From NCBI GenBank assembly GCA_030690945.1, contig JAUYFM010000067.1, forward strand, positions 1 through 64,000: a DNA stretch of 64,000 nt, given 5' to 3'. The position numbers and the translations under genes were made by a program. Below the pieces are notes generated by a model that had not been told where the DNA came from, did no database searches, and was given only the letters and a program-made list of their open reading frames with translations. Positions 55,493 to 64,000 of this stretch are shown here, piece by piece. This DNA comes from Smithellaceae bacterium. GTDB taxonomy: Bacteria > Desulfobacterota > Syntrophia > Syntrophales > Smithellaceae. The stretch's first letter is position 1. Every line of letters starts with the position of its first letter.

Positions 55493-57415
55493 TTATTTTT
55501 TCACTTCTTCAAAATCCGCATCCACGACATCATCGTCCTTTTTGCCGGAGGCCTGGCCTTCGCCGCCCGCGGCTCCCGCGCCACCCGCGCCCGGTCCACC
55601 GGGACCGCCGGCCGTCTTGGCATACATGGCTTCCGCCAGCTTATGCGACACAGTCATCAAGTCATCCTGAGCTTTCTTGATCGCTTCGAGATCGTCGCTT
55701 TCCAGCGCTTTTTTCACGCTGGTAATGGCTTCTTCAATTTTAGTCTTTTCCGCCGCATCGACCTTATCGCCGAATTCCTTGATATTCTTCTCGACGGAAT
55801 ATACCAGAGAATCGGCGTGGTTTCTGGCCTCGATGAGTTCCTTACGGCGCTTGTCTTCTTCCGCGTGCGTTTCCGCATCGCGGACCAGTTTTTCGATTTC
55901 CGCCTCGGAAAGCCCGCTGGAGGCCGTAATCTTAATGCTCTGTTCCTTGCCGGTGCCCAGATCTTTGGCGTTGACATGCACGATGCCGTTGGCGTCAATA
56001 TCAAATGTTACTTCAATCTGTGGAATGCCACGCGGCGCGGATGGAATGCCCACCAGTTCAAAACGACCCAGCGTTCTGTTGTCTCCGGCCATCTGGCGTT
56101 CGCCCTGCAGAACATGAATGCTCACCGCGGGCTGATTGTCGGCCGCTGTCGAGAAAATCTGACTTTTCTTGCTGGGAATCGTCGTGTTTTTCTCGATCAG
56201 TCTCGTCATAACGCCGCCCAGGGTTTCAATGCCCAGAGAAAGCGGCGTGACATCCAAAAGCAGAACGTCTTTGACATCGCCTGCCAGAACGCCACCCTGA
56301 ATGGCCGCACCGACCGCCACGACTTCATCCGGGTTGACACCCCGATTCGGTTCTTTTCCGAAAATCTCTTTTACCTTCTGCTGGACACGCGGCATGCGGG
56401 TCATACCACCGACAAGAATGACTTCATCAATATCTTTGGCTGACAGATTAGCATCTTTCAGCGCGGTCTGGCAGGGACCAATGACTTTGTCAATCAGCTC
56501 TTCCACCAGCTGTTCCAGCTTGGCGCGTGTCAGCTTCATGTTCATATGCTTGGGCCCCGACGCGTCTGCTGTGACAAACGGCAGGTTGATGTCCGTTTCC
56601 ATCGTCGTGGAAAGTTCCATCTTTGCCTTTTCCGCCGCTTCTTTCAGCCGCTGCAGCGCCATTTTATCACTGCGCAGGTCAATACCCTGATCCTTCTTGA
56701 ATTCAGCGACCAGATAATCCATGACGCGCTGATCGAAATCTTCACCGCCCAGGTGCGTATCGCCGTTGGTTGATTTCACTTCAAAAACGCCTTCGCCCAA
56801 TTCCAAGATGGAAATATCAAAGGTGCCGCCGCCCAAATCGAAAACGGCTATTTTTTCATCTTTCTTTTTATCCAGACCGTAGGCCAGCGCCGCAGCGGTC
56901 GGTTCATTGATAATACGTAAAACATTCAGGCCGGCAATTTTGCCTGCGTCTTTGGTCGCCTGACGCTGCGAGTCGTTAAAATAAGCCGGAACCGTAATAA
57001 CAGCATCCGTTACTTTTTCTCCCAGATAGTCTTCCGCGGTCTGTTTCATCTTCGTCAGAATTATCGCAGAAATTTCCGCCGGAGAATAATTTTTGCCTCG
57101 CACGGTCACCTGCGCGTCGCCATTCCCCGCTTCAGTGATCTTGTAAGCAGAGATTTTCACATCGTACTGAATTTCCTTGGAGCTGTATTTTCTGCCGATC
57201 ATTCTTTTGACGGCGTAAACGGTATTTTCCGAATTGGTAATCGCCTGTCTTTTGGCCACCTGGCCCACCAGCCGCTCACCGCTTTCTGTAATGGCGACAA
57301 TTGAAGGCGTGGTGCGGTTGCCTTCCTGATTGGCAATAACAACCGGGTCGCCCCCTTCCATAATCGCCACACATGAATTGGTTGTTCCTAAATCTATTCC
57401 GATAATCTTTCCCAT
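55493..57415 (-). CDS. dnaK: chaperone DnaK (Hsp70)
   Basis: A 640-residue Hsp70. The ATPase domain (about 1-385) opens with [15 protein letters not shown] and has [14 protein letters not shown] and [13 protein letters not shown]. The substrate-binding domain and lid follow, with a Gly-rich tail and the closing [17 protein letters not shown] 57415 is 11 nt after grpE. dnaJ does not follow; the transcript ends at the terminator at 55446-55478. Confidence 0.98.
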   Translation of the reverse strand: MGKIIGIDLGTTNSCVAIMEGGDPVVIANQEGNRTTPSIVAITESGERLVGQVAKRQAITNSENTVYAVKRMIGRKYSSKEIQYDVKISAYKITEAGNGDAQVTVRGKNYSPAEISAIILTKMKQTAEDYLGEKVTDAVITVPAYFNDSQRQATKDAGKIAGLNVLRIINEPTAAALAYGLDKKKDEKIAVFDLGGGTFDISILELGEGVFEVKSTNGDTHLGGEDFDQRVMDYLVAEFKKDQGIDLRSDKMALQRLKEAAEKAKMELSTTMETDINLPFVTADASGPKHMNMKLTRAKLEQLVEELIDKVIGPCQTALKDANLSAKDIDEVILVGGMTRMPRVQQKVKEIFGKEPNRGVNPDEVVAVGAAIQGGVLAGDVKDVLLLDVTPLSLGIETLGGVMTRLIEKNTTIPSKKSQIFSTAADNQPAVSIHVLQGERQMAGDNRTLGRFELVGIPSAPRGIPQIEVTFDIDANGIVHVNAKDLGTGKEQSIKITASSGLSEAEIEKLVRDAETHAEEDKRRKELIEARNHADSLVYSVEKNIKEFGDKVDAAEKTKIEEAITSVKKALESDDLEAIKKAQDDLMTVSHKLAEAMYAKTAGGPGGPGAGGAGAAGGEGQASGKKDDDVVDADFEEVKK

Positions 57416-57426
57416 TTTATTCCTCC

Positions 57427-58038
57427 TTATTCTCCCTTTGTATCATTGATTGCACATCCATTATTTTCTGTAGTCTTTTTGCATACACAGACCCTCGACG
57501 GCCTAATCAGTCTGCCGTTGAGCAAATAGCCTTTTTCCATTTCACTGACAATTTGGTTGTTTTGATGATCCGCGCTGTCCATTTGCATCAGAGCTTCGTG
57601 AAAGTTGGGATCAAAATCCAAACCGGCACTTTCGATTCTCTCCACGCCATGTTTTTTCAGGCAGCCGAGCAGTTGATCCTGAATCAGCGTAATCCCCGAC
57701 TTAAAAGCCTGCGCGTCATTGCTATCCGCATGTGTCAGCGCACGATCCAAGCTGTCCAGAAAAGGTAAAATGTCCTTAACCAAATCCTCTTTGCCGTATT
57801 TAAGAATATCGGCTTTATCCCGCGCCGCCCGCTTTTTATAATTATCCAATTCCGCAACGGTTCGTAAATAGCGGTCGTAATTCTCTTTGGCTTCTTTTTC
57901 TTTCGCTTCGAGCGCTTCTTTTAAATTTTCAGTTTCGGTGTCAGCCGCTTCTTCCACGACATCAACCGGTTCCGAAGTATCCACCTTTATTTTTTTATCG
58001 ATATGATCTTTTTTCGTTTTCACTCCCGCCCCTGCCAC
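57427..58038 (-). CDS. grpE: nucleotide exchange factor GrpE
   Basis: A 203-residue co-chaperone that releases ADP from DnaK. An acidic N-terminus is followed by a long helix (about 40-95, with [22 protein letters not shown]) and the C-terminal beta domain ([44 protein letters not shown]). It follows gmhA by 3 nt in the same operon as dnaK. Confidence 0.95.
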   Translation of the reverse strand: MAGAGVKTKKDHIDKKIKVDTSEPVDVVEEAADTETENLKEALEAKEKEAKENYDRYLRTVAELDNYKKRAARDKADILKYGKEDLVKDILPFLDSLDRALTHADSNDAQAFKSGITLIQDQLLGCLKKHGVERIESAGLDFDPNFHEALMQMDSADHQNNQIVSEMEKGYLLNGRLIRPSRVCVCKKTTENNGCAINDTKGE

Positions 58039-58041
58039 TTT

Positions 58042-58626
58042 TTATTTTAAATCCGGTTTCTGGAATAATTTAATATCCACCAGTTCGCAAATCGCATGAC
58101 CGGCCGTAATATGTGTTTCCTGAATCCGTGCTGTGCTGTTGGATGATACATTCAGGGACAAATCAGCTATTTGGGCAATAGCGCCGCCGTCCTTACCGGT
58201 AAAAGCCAGCGTTACCAAACCCATCTTCTTGGCCAACTCGAGGCCTTTCTGCACATTTAGCGAATTACCGCTGGTGCTGATTCCCCAGGCCACATCGCCT
58301 TCTTGCCCCAGTGCCCGGATCTGCTTGGCAAATATTTCCGAAAAATCGTAATCGTTACCTATAGCGGTAATAACGGACGTGTCTGTTGTCAATGCAATAG
58401 CCGGTAGCGGCGGCCTTTCGATAATAAAGCGGTTAACAAATTCCGCTGCGATGTGCTGCGCATCCGCGGCGGAACCGCCATTGCCAAAAATCATGATTTT
58501 ATTCCCAGCTTTGAGAGCTGCTGTCAGAATCTCAATGACGTTCACCAACTTGCCGAGATTATCATTGATAAAAGCCTCCTTGACGCGGCAGCTTTCCTTG
58601 AATAATTTGACAATGTGATCTTTCAT
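58042..58626 (-). CDS. gmhA: sedoheptulose-7-phosphate isomerase GmhA
   Basis: A SIS-domain isomerase of 194 residues that makes D-glycero-D-manno-heptose-7-phosphate, the first step to ADP-heptose. It has MIFGNGGSAADAQHIAAEFVNRF, GISTSGNSLNVQKGLELAKKMG, and AFTGKDGGAIAQIADLSLNVSS, with ETHITAGHAICELVD near the end. It supplies the heptose pathway completed by gmhB and waaC/waaF at 22.8-25.5 kb. Being first in an operon with grpE and dnaK is unusual. A strong promoter lies at 58676-58704. Confidence 0.95.
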   Translation of the reverse strand: MKDHIVKLFKESCRVKEAFINDNLGKLVNVIEILTAALKAGNKIMIFGNGGSAADAQHIAAEFVNRFIIERPPLPAIALTTDTSVITAIGNDYDFSEIFAKQIRALGQEGDVAWGISTSGNSLNVQKGLELAKKMGLVTLAFTGKDGGAIAQIADLSLNVSSNSTARIQETHITAGHAICELVDIKLFQKPDLK

Positions 58627-58675
58627 GATGATTTATCCTTAGTTCCTTTTAAAAACCGCTGCTTAAAGCGCGCCT

Positions 58676-58704
58676 AATATAAGAACGGGGACGTAGAGTG
58701 TCAA
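58676..58704 (-). promoter_or_regulatory. sigma-70 promoter of gmhA-grpE-dnaK
   Basis: On the complement, TTGACA (58699-58704) is 17 nt from TATATT (58676-58681). The -35 is perfect and the -10 is one base from consensus. The leader before the gmhA ATG is about 42 nt, with AGGA near the start codon. Confidence 0.85.
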
Positions 58705-58886
58705 GGGCGGCGGGCCGATTTTTACCCCCCTTTCCCCTTCTTCCATCGCCTACGGCAAGCGGGATATGGATATGACCGCAACCCCCGTTGGCCATATAAT
58801 TGTCATTCATCTATTTTGTTCGAAATAGATTAAAAACAAACAATAGCAAATGCTTACATAATAATTTTGAGGAAGGATGAAATTTG

Positions 58887-58915
58887 TTGACATAAAATAT
58901 CAATCGCATTATATT
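58887..58915 (+). promoter_or_regulatory. sigma-70 promoter of tRNA-Gln
   Basis: TTGACA (58887-58892), 17-nt spacer, TATATT (58910-58915). The boxes and spacing are identical to those of the divergent gmhA promoter. The predicted start is about 50 nt upstream of the mature tRNA. Confidence 0.85.
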
Positions 58916-58973
58916 CACGCCGCCCGTCAACAGGATAAAAACCGGACAGGCAGCGCTCTTCAACATTTCCTAC

Positions 58974-59047
58974 TGGGGAATCGTTCAATGGTAGGACAGC
59001 GGACTCTGACTCCGTCAATCAAGGTTCGAATCCTTGTTCCCCAGCCA
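58974..59047 (+). tRNA. tRNA-Gln (anticodon CUG)
   Basis: A 74-nt cloverleaf including an encoded CCA. The acceptor TGGGGAA pairs with TTCCCCA. The anticodon stem GCGGA/TCCGT holds the loop CTCTGAC with anticodon CTG. The T-arm is CAAGG-TTCGAAT-CCTTG and the discriminator base is G. A T-run follows at 59050-59055. An accessory segment begins immediately after it, consistent with use as an integration site. Confidence 0.95.
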
Positions 59048-59253
59048 ATTTTTTAATCAATCACTTACACAATAGTTTAAAATTCTTACTTATTTGTCCC
59101 GTTAGGAATTGCCACTATTTTGCCACTTTCGGAAAACATTCAAATCAACACATTTTTGATTTGTTCAAGGTATTTTGAGCGGTAACCCTCGCCCAGCGCC
59201 GCTTTTGAATCTTTACCCACAAAAAAGGTTGATGTTTTCACGCCCTGCCAGAC
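59048..59253. other. non-coding segment after tRNA-Gln
   Basis: About 200 AT-rich nt with no credible gene. A direct repeat TTGCCACTATTTTGCCACT (about 59108-59126) looks like paired tyrosine-recombinase arm sites but is too short to be sure. No duplicate of the tRNA 3' end was found further right in the window. Confidence 0.4.
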
Positions 59254-59280
59254 AATAAAAAACCCGCCTGGGAGCGGGTT
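59254..59280 (-). terminator. rho-independent terminator of the retropepsin-like gene
   Basis: AACCCGC (59261-59267) and GCGGGTT (59274-59280) form a 7-bp stem with a 6-nt loop. On the complement it is followed by TTTTTATT. It lies 23 nt beyond the stop codon of the minus-strand gene at 59303. Confidence 0.85.
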
Positions 59281-59302
59281 ATGGCAATTATTTGTCCTTG
59301 TG

Positions 59303-59869
59303 TTATTTACCGCAGCATTTTTTATATTTTTTCCCGCTGCCACAAGGGCAGAGAGCGTTTCTGCTGATCATAGCTTTGTCATGCCTAATGGGTGTCTGCA
59401 AACTATTTGATTCGGCGACGAAATCCATGCAAGCAATAGAGGGGAGGCGAAAAGTAAATACCGTTTTCCCTTCGAAGCAACTAATAGCAAAGTCACCAGG
59501 GCCGATGATATCCATTCCAATCAGTACATCCGCCCCATGAATATCTGCTTCCACGACTCGAAGACTAGGGATGCTAACTTTATTGGGAAGAACGATATTA
59601 ACAAGATAAGCCGCTGTCCTGATAATCCCGCCGGCTGTATGGGTTTGCGCCATACCTATTGGTTGTAGCGAGCATTCTTCTACTATTCTTTTTGAAATGC
59701 ATGTTGATGTTGCGCCGGTATCCCATATGGCCTGGCAAGCGCATTTTTTTGGATGGATGGTGTTTAAAGCCGGATCAAACGCCTGGGATACAACAGTATC
59801 TGTCCTAAGCACATTAGTTCGTCCGTTAAATTTTATCGTAAATGACGATGTACCTGGAAGGGCATTCAT
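59303..59869 (-). CDS. retropepsin-like aspartyl protease with C-terminal SEC-C zinc motif
   Basis: A 188-residue protein. The DTGATST motif at about 50-56 (AIWDTGATSTCIS) and DVLIGMDIIGPGDFAIS at about 112-128 match single-lobed retroviral-type aspartyl proteases, which act as dimers. The last 18 residues, NALCPCGSGKKYKKCCGK, form a SEC-C zinc-binding motif. No signal peptide is present. Its ATG follows the stop codon of the preceding 88-residue gene without a gap (TAAATG), so the two are coupled. The substrate is unknown. Confidence 0.85.
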   Translation of the reverse strand: MNALPGTSSFTIKFNGRTNVLRTDTVVSQAFDPALNTIHPKKCACQAIWDTGATSTCISKRIVEECSLQPIGMAQTHTAGGIIRTAAYLVNIVLPNKVSIPSLRVVEADIHGADVLIGMDIIGPGDFAISCFEGKTVFTFRLPSIACMDFVAESNSLQTPIRHDKAMISRNALCPCGSGKKYKKCCGK

Positions 59870-60136
59870 TTAGGCAAATACTACCCGTGAATGGAAGTGG
59901 GCTGTATAATCATTTTCGCCTGGCGAACAATATTGGACAAGGAACGTCCCAAGGTCATGATTTTTTGACGTTTCTGTTATGGCTTCAATATCAGATGAAT
60001 ATGCACCTAACACCTGACCGTTTTTAATTACGATATACTGTCCGTTATATTTTTTAACAAACTCTTCCTGATGCGCGAGATAAAAATCAAAATCTTTTTC
60101 CAATACATTAAGTTTTACTTCTGCTTTTTGTCCCAT
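59870..60136 (-). CDS. small DUF5678-like protein coupled to the aspartyl protease
   Basis: An 88-residue protein containing FVKKYNGQYIVIKNGQVLGAY and an acidic helix, then LGTFLVQYCSPGEND. This resembles small DUF5678 proteins often found beside retropepsin-like genes. The start has a strong GGAGG upstream. The stop codon touches the ATG of the protease gene. It may be a partner or substrate of the protease; that is inference from linkage. Confidence 0.7.
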   Translation of the reverse strand: MGQKAEVKLNVLEKDFDFYLAHQEEFVKKYNGQYIVIKNGQVLGAYSSDIEAITETSKNHDLGTFLVQYCSPGENDYTAHFHSRVVFA

Positions 60137-60624
60137 GGCCTAGCCTCCTTTCCATGGTGGTGACTCTATGTAAACGCTTCTTTCCTGCCTGTCAAGTCCA
60201 AAATGCACAAGGGCAGGGGGTTTGAAAATTCATTTATTCCCGCCAATTTTATCCATCATGGCATTTACGTCTTCGCTTCTGTATTGAGAAAGAGTGGTTA
60301 CTCAAATGCATAATATCACTTGAATAATTTATGTGTCGTTATTTTATGTCTAGCATGGTGTTGTAGGAGTGACTTCCCGCGCACAAAGCACCAGGTACCG
60401 TGGAAATATGGCAAATTGCACCTTGCGCAAAATTGCCAAGTCCAAAGCAACTGCGCGCCTTGGGCAATGCTCAACCTAGCGGATTATGGCGGGCATTAGT
60501 TTTTATCGAATGCGCCTGCCTTTCTAATTATTGTCCATAATTTCGTTGACATCAAAGCGTCGCTTTCCTATAGTGCTTCAATCTTAATCTGTAACCATAT
60601 TACTAATGCGCCCAAGGAGAACTA
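60137..60624. other. non-coding region between the protease pair and hsdM
   Basis: A 488-nt stretch with no convincing gene. An imperfect hairpin ATTGCCAAG/CTTGGGCAAT spans 60432-60468. On the complement a frame of about 20 codons ends at about 60227 (LSQYRSEDVNAMMDKIGGNK) and could be the tail of a decayed gene, but it is interrupted upstream. AAGGAG at about 60613 is the hsdM ribosome site. Confidence 0.5.
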
Positions 60625-62175
60625 ATGAACCATAACGGTAACAATATTGAATCCCGTCTGTGGGAAGCAGCGGATGAACTGCGGGCCAACTCCAAACTGA
60701 AATCTTCGGAATACTCCGTCCCGGTGCTGGGACTGGTCTTTCTGCGCTATGCCGACCACAAGTTCCAAGCTGCGGCAAAAGAATTAGAGGGCTCGGGTGG
60801 CGGAAGGCGTAAGATAGGACCTCCGGACTATCAGGCTAAAGGAGTGCTTTATCTACCCGAAGCGGCACGTTTCTCGGCGCTGATCCAATTACCCGAAGGG
60901 GCCAATATCGGCGCGGCCATCAACGATGCTATGCGCTCCATCGAGGCGGAGAACCCCGACCTCAAGGACGTACTGCCCAAGACCTACAACCGTTTCGAGA
61001 ACTCCCTGCTCAAAGAACTGCTCAAGACCATGAACTCCGTCCCCATGGACATAGAAGGGGACGCCTTCGGCAAGATTTACGAATACTTCCTCGGCCACTT
61101 CGCCATGAGCGAGGGCCAGAAGGGCGGCGAGTTCTTTACCCCCACCGCCATGGTGCAGCTTCTTGTCGCCATCATTCAGCCATTCCATGGACGCATTTTT
61201 GACATTGCCTCCGGCTCCTGTGGCATGTTTGTGCAGAGTGCCCGTTTTGTCGCGGAACATAAAAAGAACCCCGGCGCTGAACTGAGCATTTACGGACAGG
61301 AAAAAGTGGCCGAGACAGTGAAGCTGGGTAAGATGAACCTGGCCGTGCATGGCCTGGCCGGTGACATCCGCCAGGGCAACGCTTATTACGAAGACCTGCA
61401 TAAATCCACCGGCAAATTCGATTTTGTTATGGCCAATCCGCCCTTCAACGTGGACCGGGTGGACAAGGATAGACTCAAGGATGACCCGCGCTTTCCCTTC
61501 GGCCTGCCCCGCGCCGACAACGCCAACTACCTCTGGATTCAGCTTTTCTACAGTTCACTAAATGAAACTGGGCGTGCCGGGTTTGTCATGGCCAACTCTG
61601 CTGCCGACGCTCGCGGTTCGGAACTGGACATCCGCAAGCAGATTATCGAAGCCCACGCCGTGGATGTGATGGTGGCCGTCGGTCCCAACTTCTTCTACAC
61701 TGTAACCCTGCCCTGCACCCTCTGGTTCTTCGACCGGGGCAAGCGCCACACCGCCCGCGCCGATCAGGTGCTCTTCATCGACGCCCGCCACCTCTATCGT
61801 CAAATCGACCGCGCCCACCGTGATTGGACCCCGGCACAGATCGAGTTTCTGGCCAATATCGCCAGACTCTATCGCGGAGAGGAACCGGAAAACCTGCACG
61901 ACAGCGCCGCCCTGTTGGCCGAACACTTCCCCGATGGCCGATATGCCAATGTGGCGGGTCTGTGCAAGGTGGCGACGCTTGCCGAGATTGAAGCCCAGGG
62001 ATGGAGCCTCAACCCAGGCCGCTATGTGGGTGTCACCGCCCGTGTCGAGGATGACTTCGACTTCAAGGTACGGTTGGAGGAGCAGAACGAGGAACTGGAA
62101 ACCCTCAACGCCGAAGCGCGGGAACTGGAAGAGCGGATCGCGGAGAATGTGGTCAAGTTGCTGGAGGGGGAATGA
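60625..62175 (+). CDS. hsdM: type I restriction-modification methyltransferase subunit HsdM
   Basis: An N6-adenine DNA methyltransferase of 516 residues. The N-terminal HsdM helical domain ([20 protein letters not shown], then [13 protein letters not shown]) is followed by motif [19 protein letters not shown], and the catalytic NPPF motif in [15 protein letters not shown] (about 268-282). A C-terminal coiled segment ([23 protein letters not shown]) probably contacts HsdS. It overlaps hsdS by 4 nt. No hsdR is in view and may lie beyond the window. Confidence 0.96.
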   Translation: MNHNGNNIESRLWEAADELRANSKLKSSEYSVPVLGLVFLRYADHKFQAAAKELEGSGGGRRKIGPPDYQAKGVLYLPEAARFSALIQLPEGANIGAAINDAMRSIEAENPDLKDVLPKTYNRFENSLLKELLKTMNSVPMDIEGDAFGKIYEYFLGHFAMSEGQKGGEFFTPTAMVQLLVAIIQPFHGRIFDIASGSCGMFVQSARFVAEHKKNPGAELSIYGQEKVAETVKLGKMNLAVHGLAGDIRQGNAYYEDLHKSTGKFDFVMANPPFNVDRVDKDRLKDDPRFPFGLPRADNANYLWIQLFYSSLNETGRAGFVMANSAADARGSELDIRKQIIEAHAVDVMVAVGPNFFYTVTLPCTLWFFDRGKRHTARADQVLFIDARHLYRQIDRAHRDWTPAQIEFLANIARLYRGEEPENLHDSAALLAEHFPDGRYANVAGLCKVATLAEIEAQGWSLNPGRYVGVTARVEDDFDFKVRLEEQNEELETLNAEARELEERIAENVVKLLEGE

Positions 62176-63431
62176 TAGCTGAATGGAATGAAATAACATT
62201 TGGCCAGCTTTGCACGCTTCGCGCTGGCTCGGCTTTCAAGATTCAATATCAAGGCCGACCGGCAGGTGACTTCCCTTTCATCAAAGTCAGCGACATGAAT
62301 CTCGCTGGAAACGAAATTTGCGTTCGTGAATCCAATCATTGGATAGACGAAGTGGTACGCGCTGAAATTAAGGCCAAACCTTTTCCCGAAGGAACAACAG
62401 TATTTGCGAAAATCGGCGAAGCACTAAAGCAAAACAGGGTCCGCTTTCTGGCCCGTGACACGATCATTGACAACAACATGATGGGCGCGATCCCGAATCG
62501 TGATGTTGTTGATGCCAGATTTTTGTACTACAGACTTTCAGAATTCGACTTTGCAGCCACATCGACCGGCACGGCTTTGCCATATCTCACGGTTAGTACG
62601 CTCGCAGCGTCCCGATTCCGTATTCCCCTACTCCCCACGCAGCGGAAAATCGCGACAATACTCTCGGCCTACGATGACCTGATCGAGAACAACCTGCGGC
62701 GGATCAAGATACTGGAGGAGATGGCGCAGAACCTCTACCGCGAGTGGTTCGTCAAGTTCCGCTTCCCCGGCCACCAGAACGCCCATTTTACAAATTCCCC
62801 TCTTGGCAGGATTCCAGAGGCGTGGAAGGTGGTGAAGATACCCGCGGCGGTGCAGGTCCGACCGAAGCTGCCTGTGTCCAAGCACGAACGAGTGGCTTTT
62901 GTTCCGATGGGTAGCCTCTCCGAAACTTCGATGCTTATTGGTGACGTTGAATACCGTTCAAATGCCACCGGAGCACGTTTCCAAAATGGCGATACCCTCT
63001 TCGCACGAATCACACCCTGTCTGGAGAATGGCAAAACAGGGTTTATTCAGTTCTTGCCAACCGATGACACCGTCGCCTGTGGCTCGACGGAGTTCATTGT
63101 CCTTCGTTCCAAAACGGTATGCCCGGAATACGTCTATCTGATGGCCCGCAGTGATCTATTCCGTGACAACGCCATAAAGAGTATGTCCGGCGCTACAGGT
63201 CGCCAGCGCGTCCGCGAAGAATGCTTTGATCAATTTCTCTTGGCACAACCTCCTGACGCGATCCTCGAACGTTTCCAGATGGCCACGCGCCCTCAATTCG
63301 AGATGATTCATTCATTGAACCACCGAAATCAGACCCTCCACCGCACCCGCGACCTGCTGCTGCCCCGGCTCATTTCCGGCGAGGTGGATGTATCAGATCT
63401 GAACATTACGATTCCCGAGGAGACAGTATGA
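62172..63431 (+). CDS. hsdS: type I restriction specificity subunit HsdS
   Basis: A 419-residue specificity protein with two target-recognition domains (about 1-150 and 210-370), each followed by a conserved helix ([41 protein letters not shown] at about 155-195). The ends of the target domains define the two halves of the bipartite recognition sequence, which cannot be predicted here. The start overlaps hsdM (ATGA) and the stop overlaps the next ATG in the same way. Confidence 0.93.
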   Translation: MIAEWNEITFGQLCTLRAGSAFKIQYQGRPAGDFPFIKVSDMNLAGNEICVRESNHWIDEVVRAEIKAKPFPEGTTVFAKIGEALKQNRVRFLARDTIIDNNMMGAIPNRDVVDARFLYYRLSEFDFAATSTGTALPYLTVSTLAASRFRIPLLPTQRKIATILSAYDDLIENNLRRIKILEEMAQNLYREWFVKFRFPGHQNAHFTNSPLGRIPEAWKVVKIPAAVQVRPKLPVSKHERVAFVPMGSLSETSMLIGDVEYRSNATGARFQNGDTLFARITPCLENGKTGFIQFLPTDDTVACGSTEFIVLRSKTVCPEYVYLMARSDLFRDNAIKSMSGATGRQRVREECFDQFLLAQPPDAILERFQMATRPQFEMIHSLNHRNQTLHRTRDLLLPRLISGEVDVSDLNITIPEETV

Positions 63432-64000
63432 GCCAGATATTCAATATGTACTGTGACGAATCCTGTCATCTAGAAAACGACCGGCAAAAGGCGATGGTGC
63501 TGGGTGCCGTCTGGTGTCCGCTGGAAAAAACACGGGAGATAGCGATCCGGTTGCGGGAAATAAAGTCGAAACATGGTATGCCGATCCCTTTCGAGGTGAA
63601 GTGGACCAAGGTTTCTCCGGCTAAAAAGGATTTATACCTCGATCTCATCGACTATTTTTTCGATGACGACGATCTCCATTTTCGGGCGCTGATCGTGCCC
63701 GAAAAGGATAAGTTGAATCATAATTCCTTTCCAGGACAAGACCACGACACTTGGTATTACAAGATGTATTTTGACATGATCAAGGTCATTCTTCGACCAG
63801 ATGCCCACTATCGAATCTATCTGGACATTAAGGATACGAGAGGCGCTGCTAAAGTAGTCAAGTTGCATGAAGTATTATGCAACAATATGTATGACTTTTC
63901 CCGCGAAGTAATCGAACAATTACAGTTGGTCCATTCCCATGAAATCGAGCAGTTGCAACTTGCCGACCTCTTGATTGGCGCAATCAGTTACTTGAATAGG
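63428..64000 (+). CDS. DUF3800 domain protein (partial, runs off the right edge)
   Basis: 191 codons are visible. The start [15 protein letters not shown] matches the DUF3800 opening YxDESG, and the later IYLDIKDTRG and QLADLLIGAISYLNR segments match the family's second and third acidic motifs. These proteins have an RNase H-like fold and are common in defence islands. The ATG overlaps the hsdS stop (ATGA), so it is part of the type I operon, in the position where hsdR would usually lie. The C-terminus is beyond the window. Confidence 0.85.
   Translation, partial: MSQIFNMYCDESCHLENDRQKAMVLGAVWCPLEKTREIAIRLREIKSKHGMPIPFEVKWTKVSPAKKDLYLDLIDYFFDDDDLHFRALIVPEKDKLNHNSFPGQDHDTWYYKMYFDMIKVILRPDAHYRIYLDIKDTRGAAKVVKLHEVLCNNMYDFSREVIEQLQLVHSHEIEQLQLADLLIGAISYLNR

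Larger units (their letters stand above)
58627..58973. other. divergent promoter region between gmhA and tRNA-Gln
   Basis: A 347-nt non-coding stretch with two near-consensus promoters pointing apart, one for gmhA-grpE-dnaK and one for the tRNA. I looked for CIRCE (TTAGCACTC-N9-GAGTGCTAA) and for a properly spaced sigma-32 promoter and found neither. Confidence 0.7.

Noticed and set aside
58640-58710. Sigma-32 promoter (CTTGACA ... CCCCGT) upstream of gmhA
   Set aside because: The spacing is about 8 nt instead of 13-15, and the same bases form a far better sigma-70 promoter.
58627-58973. CIRCE element for HrcA
   Set aside because: No TTAGCACTC-N9-GAGTGCTAA-like inverted repeat was found upstream of gmhA-grpE-dnaK.
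59140-59343. 67-residue minus-strand frame between tRNA-Gln and the retropepsin-like gene
   Set aside because: It overlaps the end of the protease gene and runs across that gene's terminator; there is no ribosome site and no family resemblance.
60227-60300. Remnant of an integrase C-terminus on the minus strand
   Set aside because: About 20 codons ending in GGNK and stop are open, but a stop codon lies immediately upstream and no catalytic motif is visible.

Overview
The window reads as a chromosomal segment of a Gram-negative, Desulfobacterota-like bacterium. Order Syntrophales (Syntrophus/Smithella type) is my best guess; it is inferred from gene content and order, not from a database match. 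The case for a diderm is direct: it carries Mla, Lol, BamA/Skp, a nearly complete lipid A and inner-core LPS pathway, a Wzi-like outer-membrane protein and an LppC-like lipoprotein. About 55 genes are packed tightly, many with 4-nt ATGA overlaps, on moderate-GC DNA.

Layout. 1-4400: start of an exported protein (minus strand), then a retrograde lipid transport operon (STAS-MlaE, MlaF, MlaD, auxiliary lipoprotein) and yjbQ. 4492-8617: suhB-like phosphatase, rodZ, tatA, ssb, lysS. 8678-25533: a long envelope operon, lolC/E-lolD-bamA-skp-lpxD-lpxA-gnnA-gnnB-lpxB-msbA-lpxK-lpxL-waaF-gmhB-waaC. The oxidoreductase/aminotransferase pair between lpxA and lpxB matches GnnA/GnnB and predicts lipid A built on 2,3-diaminoglucose with amide-linked acyl chains. 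25660-36720: Wzi-like protein, nadD-proA, a patatin, a radical SAM enzyme, a methyltransferase, lolA, ilvE, comM, moaC. 37333-48347: an amino-sugar block with a Fis-like protein, a 1251-residue GlmS-like synthase, a DUF128/NrpR-type regulator, a left-handed beta-helix protein, glmM, an altered NagB-like protein and pyrG. 48389-58626: a CoA-transferase/acetyltransferase fusion, a GpsA-like dehydrogenase, a MORN-like repeat protein, a tandem Usp protein, surE, an LppC-like lipoprotein and a gmhA-grpE-dnaK operon. 58974-64000: tRNA-Gln followed by an accessory segment holding a retropepsin-like/SEC-C protein with a small partner and a type I restriction-modification locus with a DUF3800 gene that runs off the end.

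The most unusual non-coding signal is a family of repeats with strict 7-nt periodicity. They form inverted arms and sit exactly at the 3' ends of at least five genes (yjbQ, lpxK, lpxL, waaC, patatin). They supply those genes' stop codons and last residues, and at one site they encode part of the Wzi-like protein's N-terminus. The second notable signal is the amino-sugar block. Its oversized GlmS keeps the isomerase and most glutaminase residues but buries the nucleophilic Cys behind about 47 residues. Its NagB-like protein has Arg where the catalytic Asp of NagB should be. A regulator of a family best known from archaeal nitrogen control sits between them. Other mobile or repetitive DNA includes a 123-bp MITE-like element at the end of lolA, a perfect 28-bp palindrome with a half-copy on the other side of surE, and a REP-like hairpin upstream of the Wzi-like gene. 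No CRISPR array, rRNA, complete insertion sequence or integrase gene is visible.
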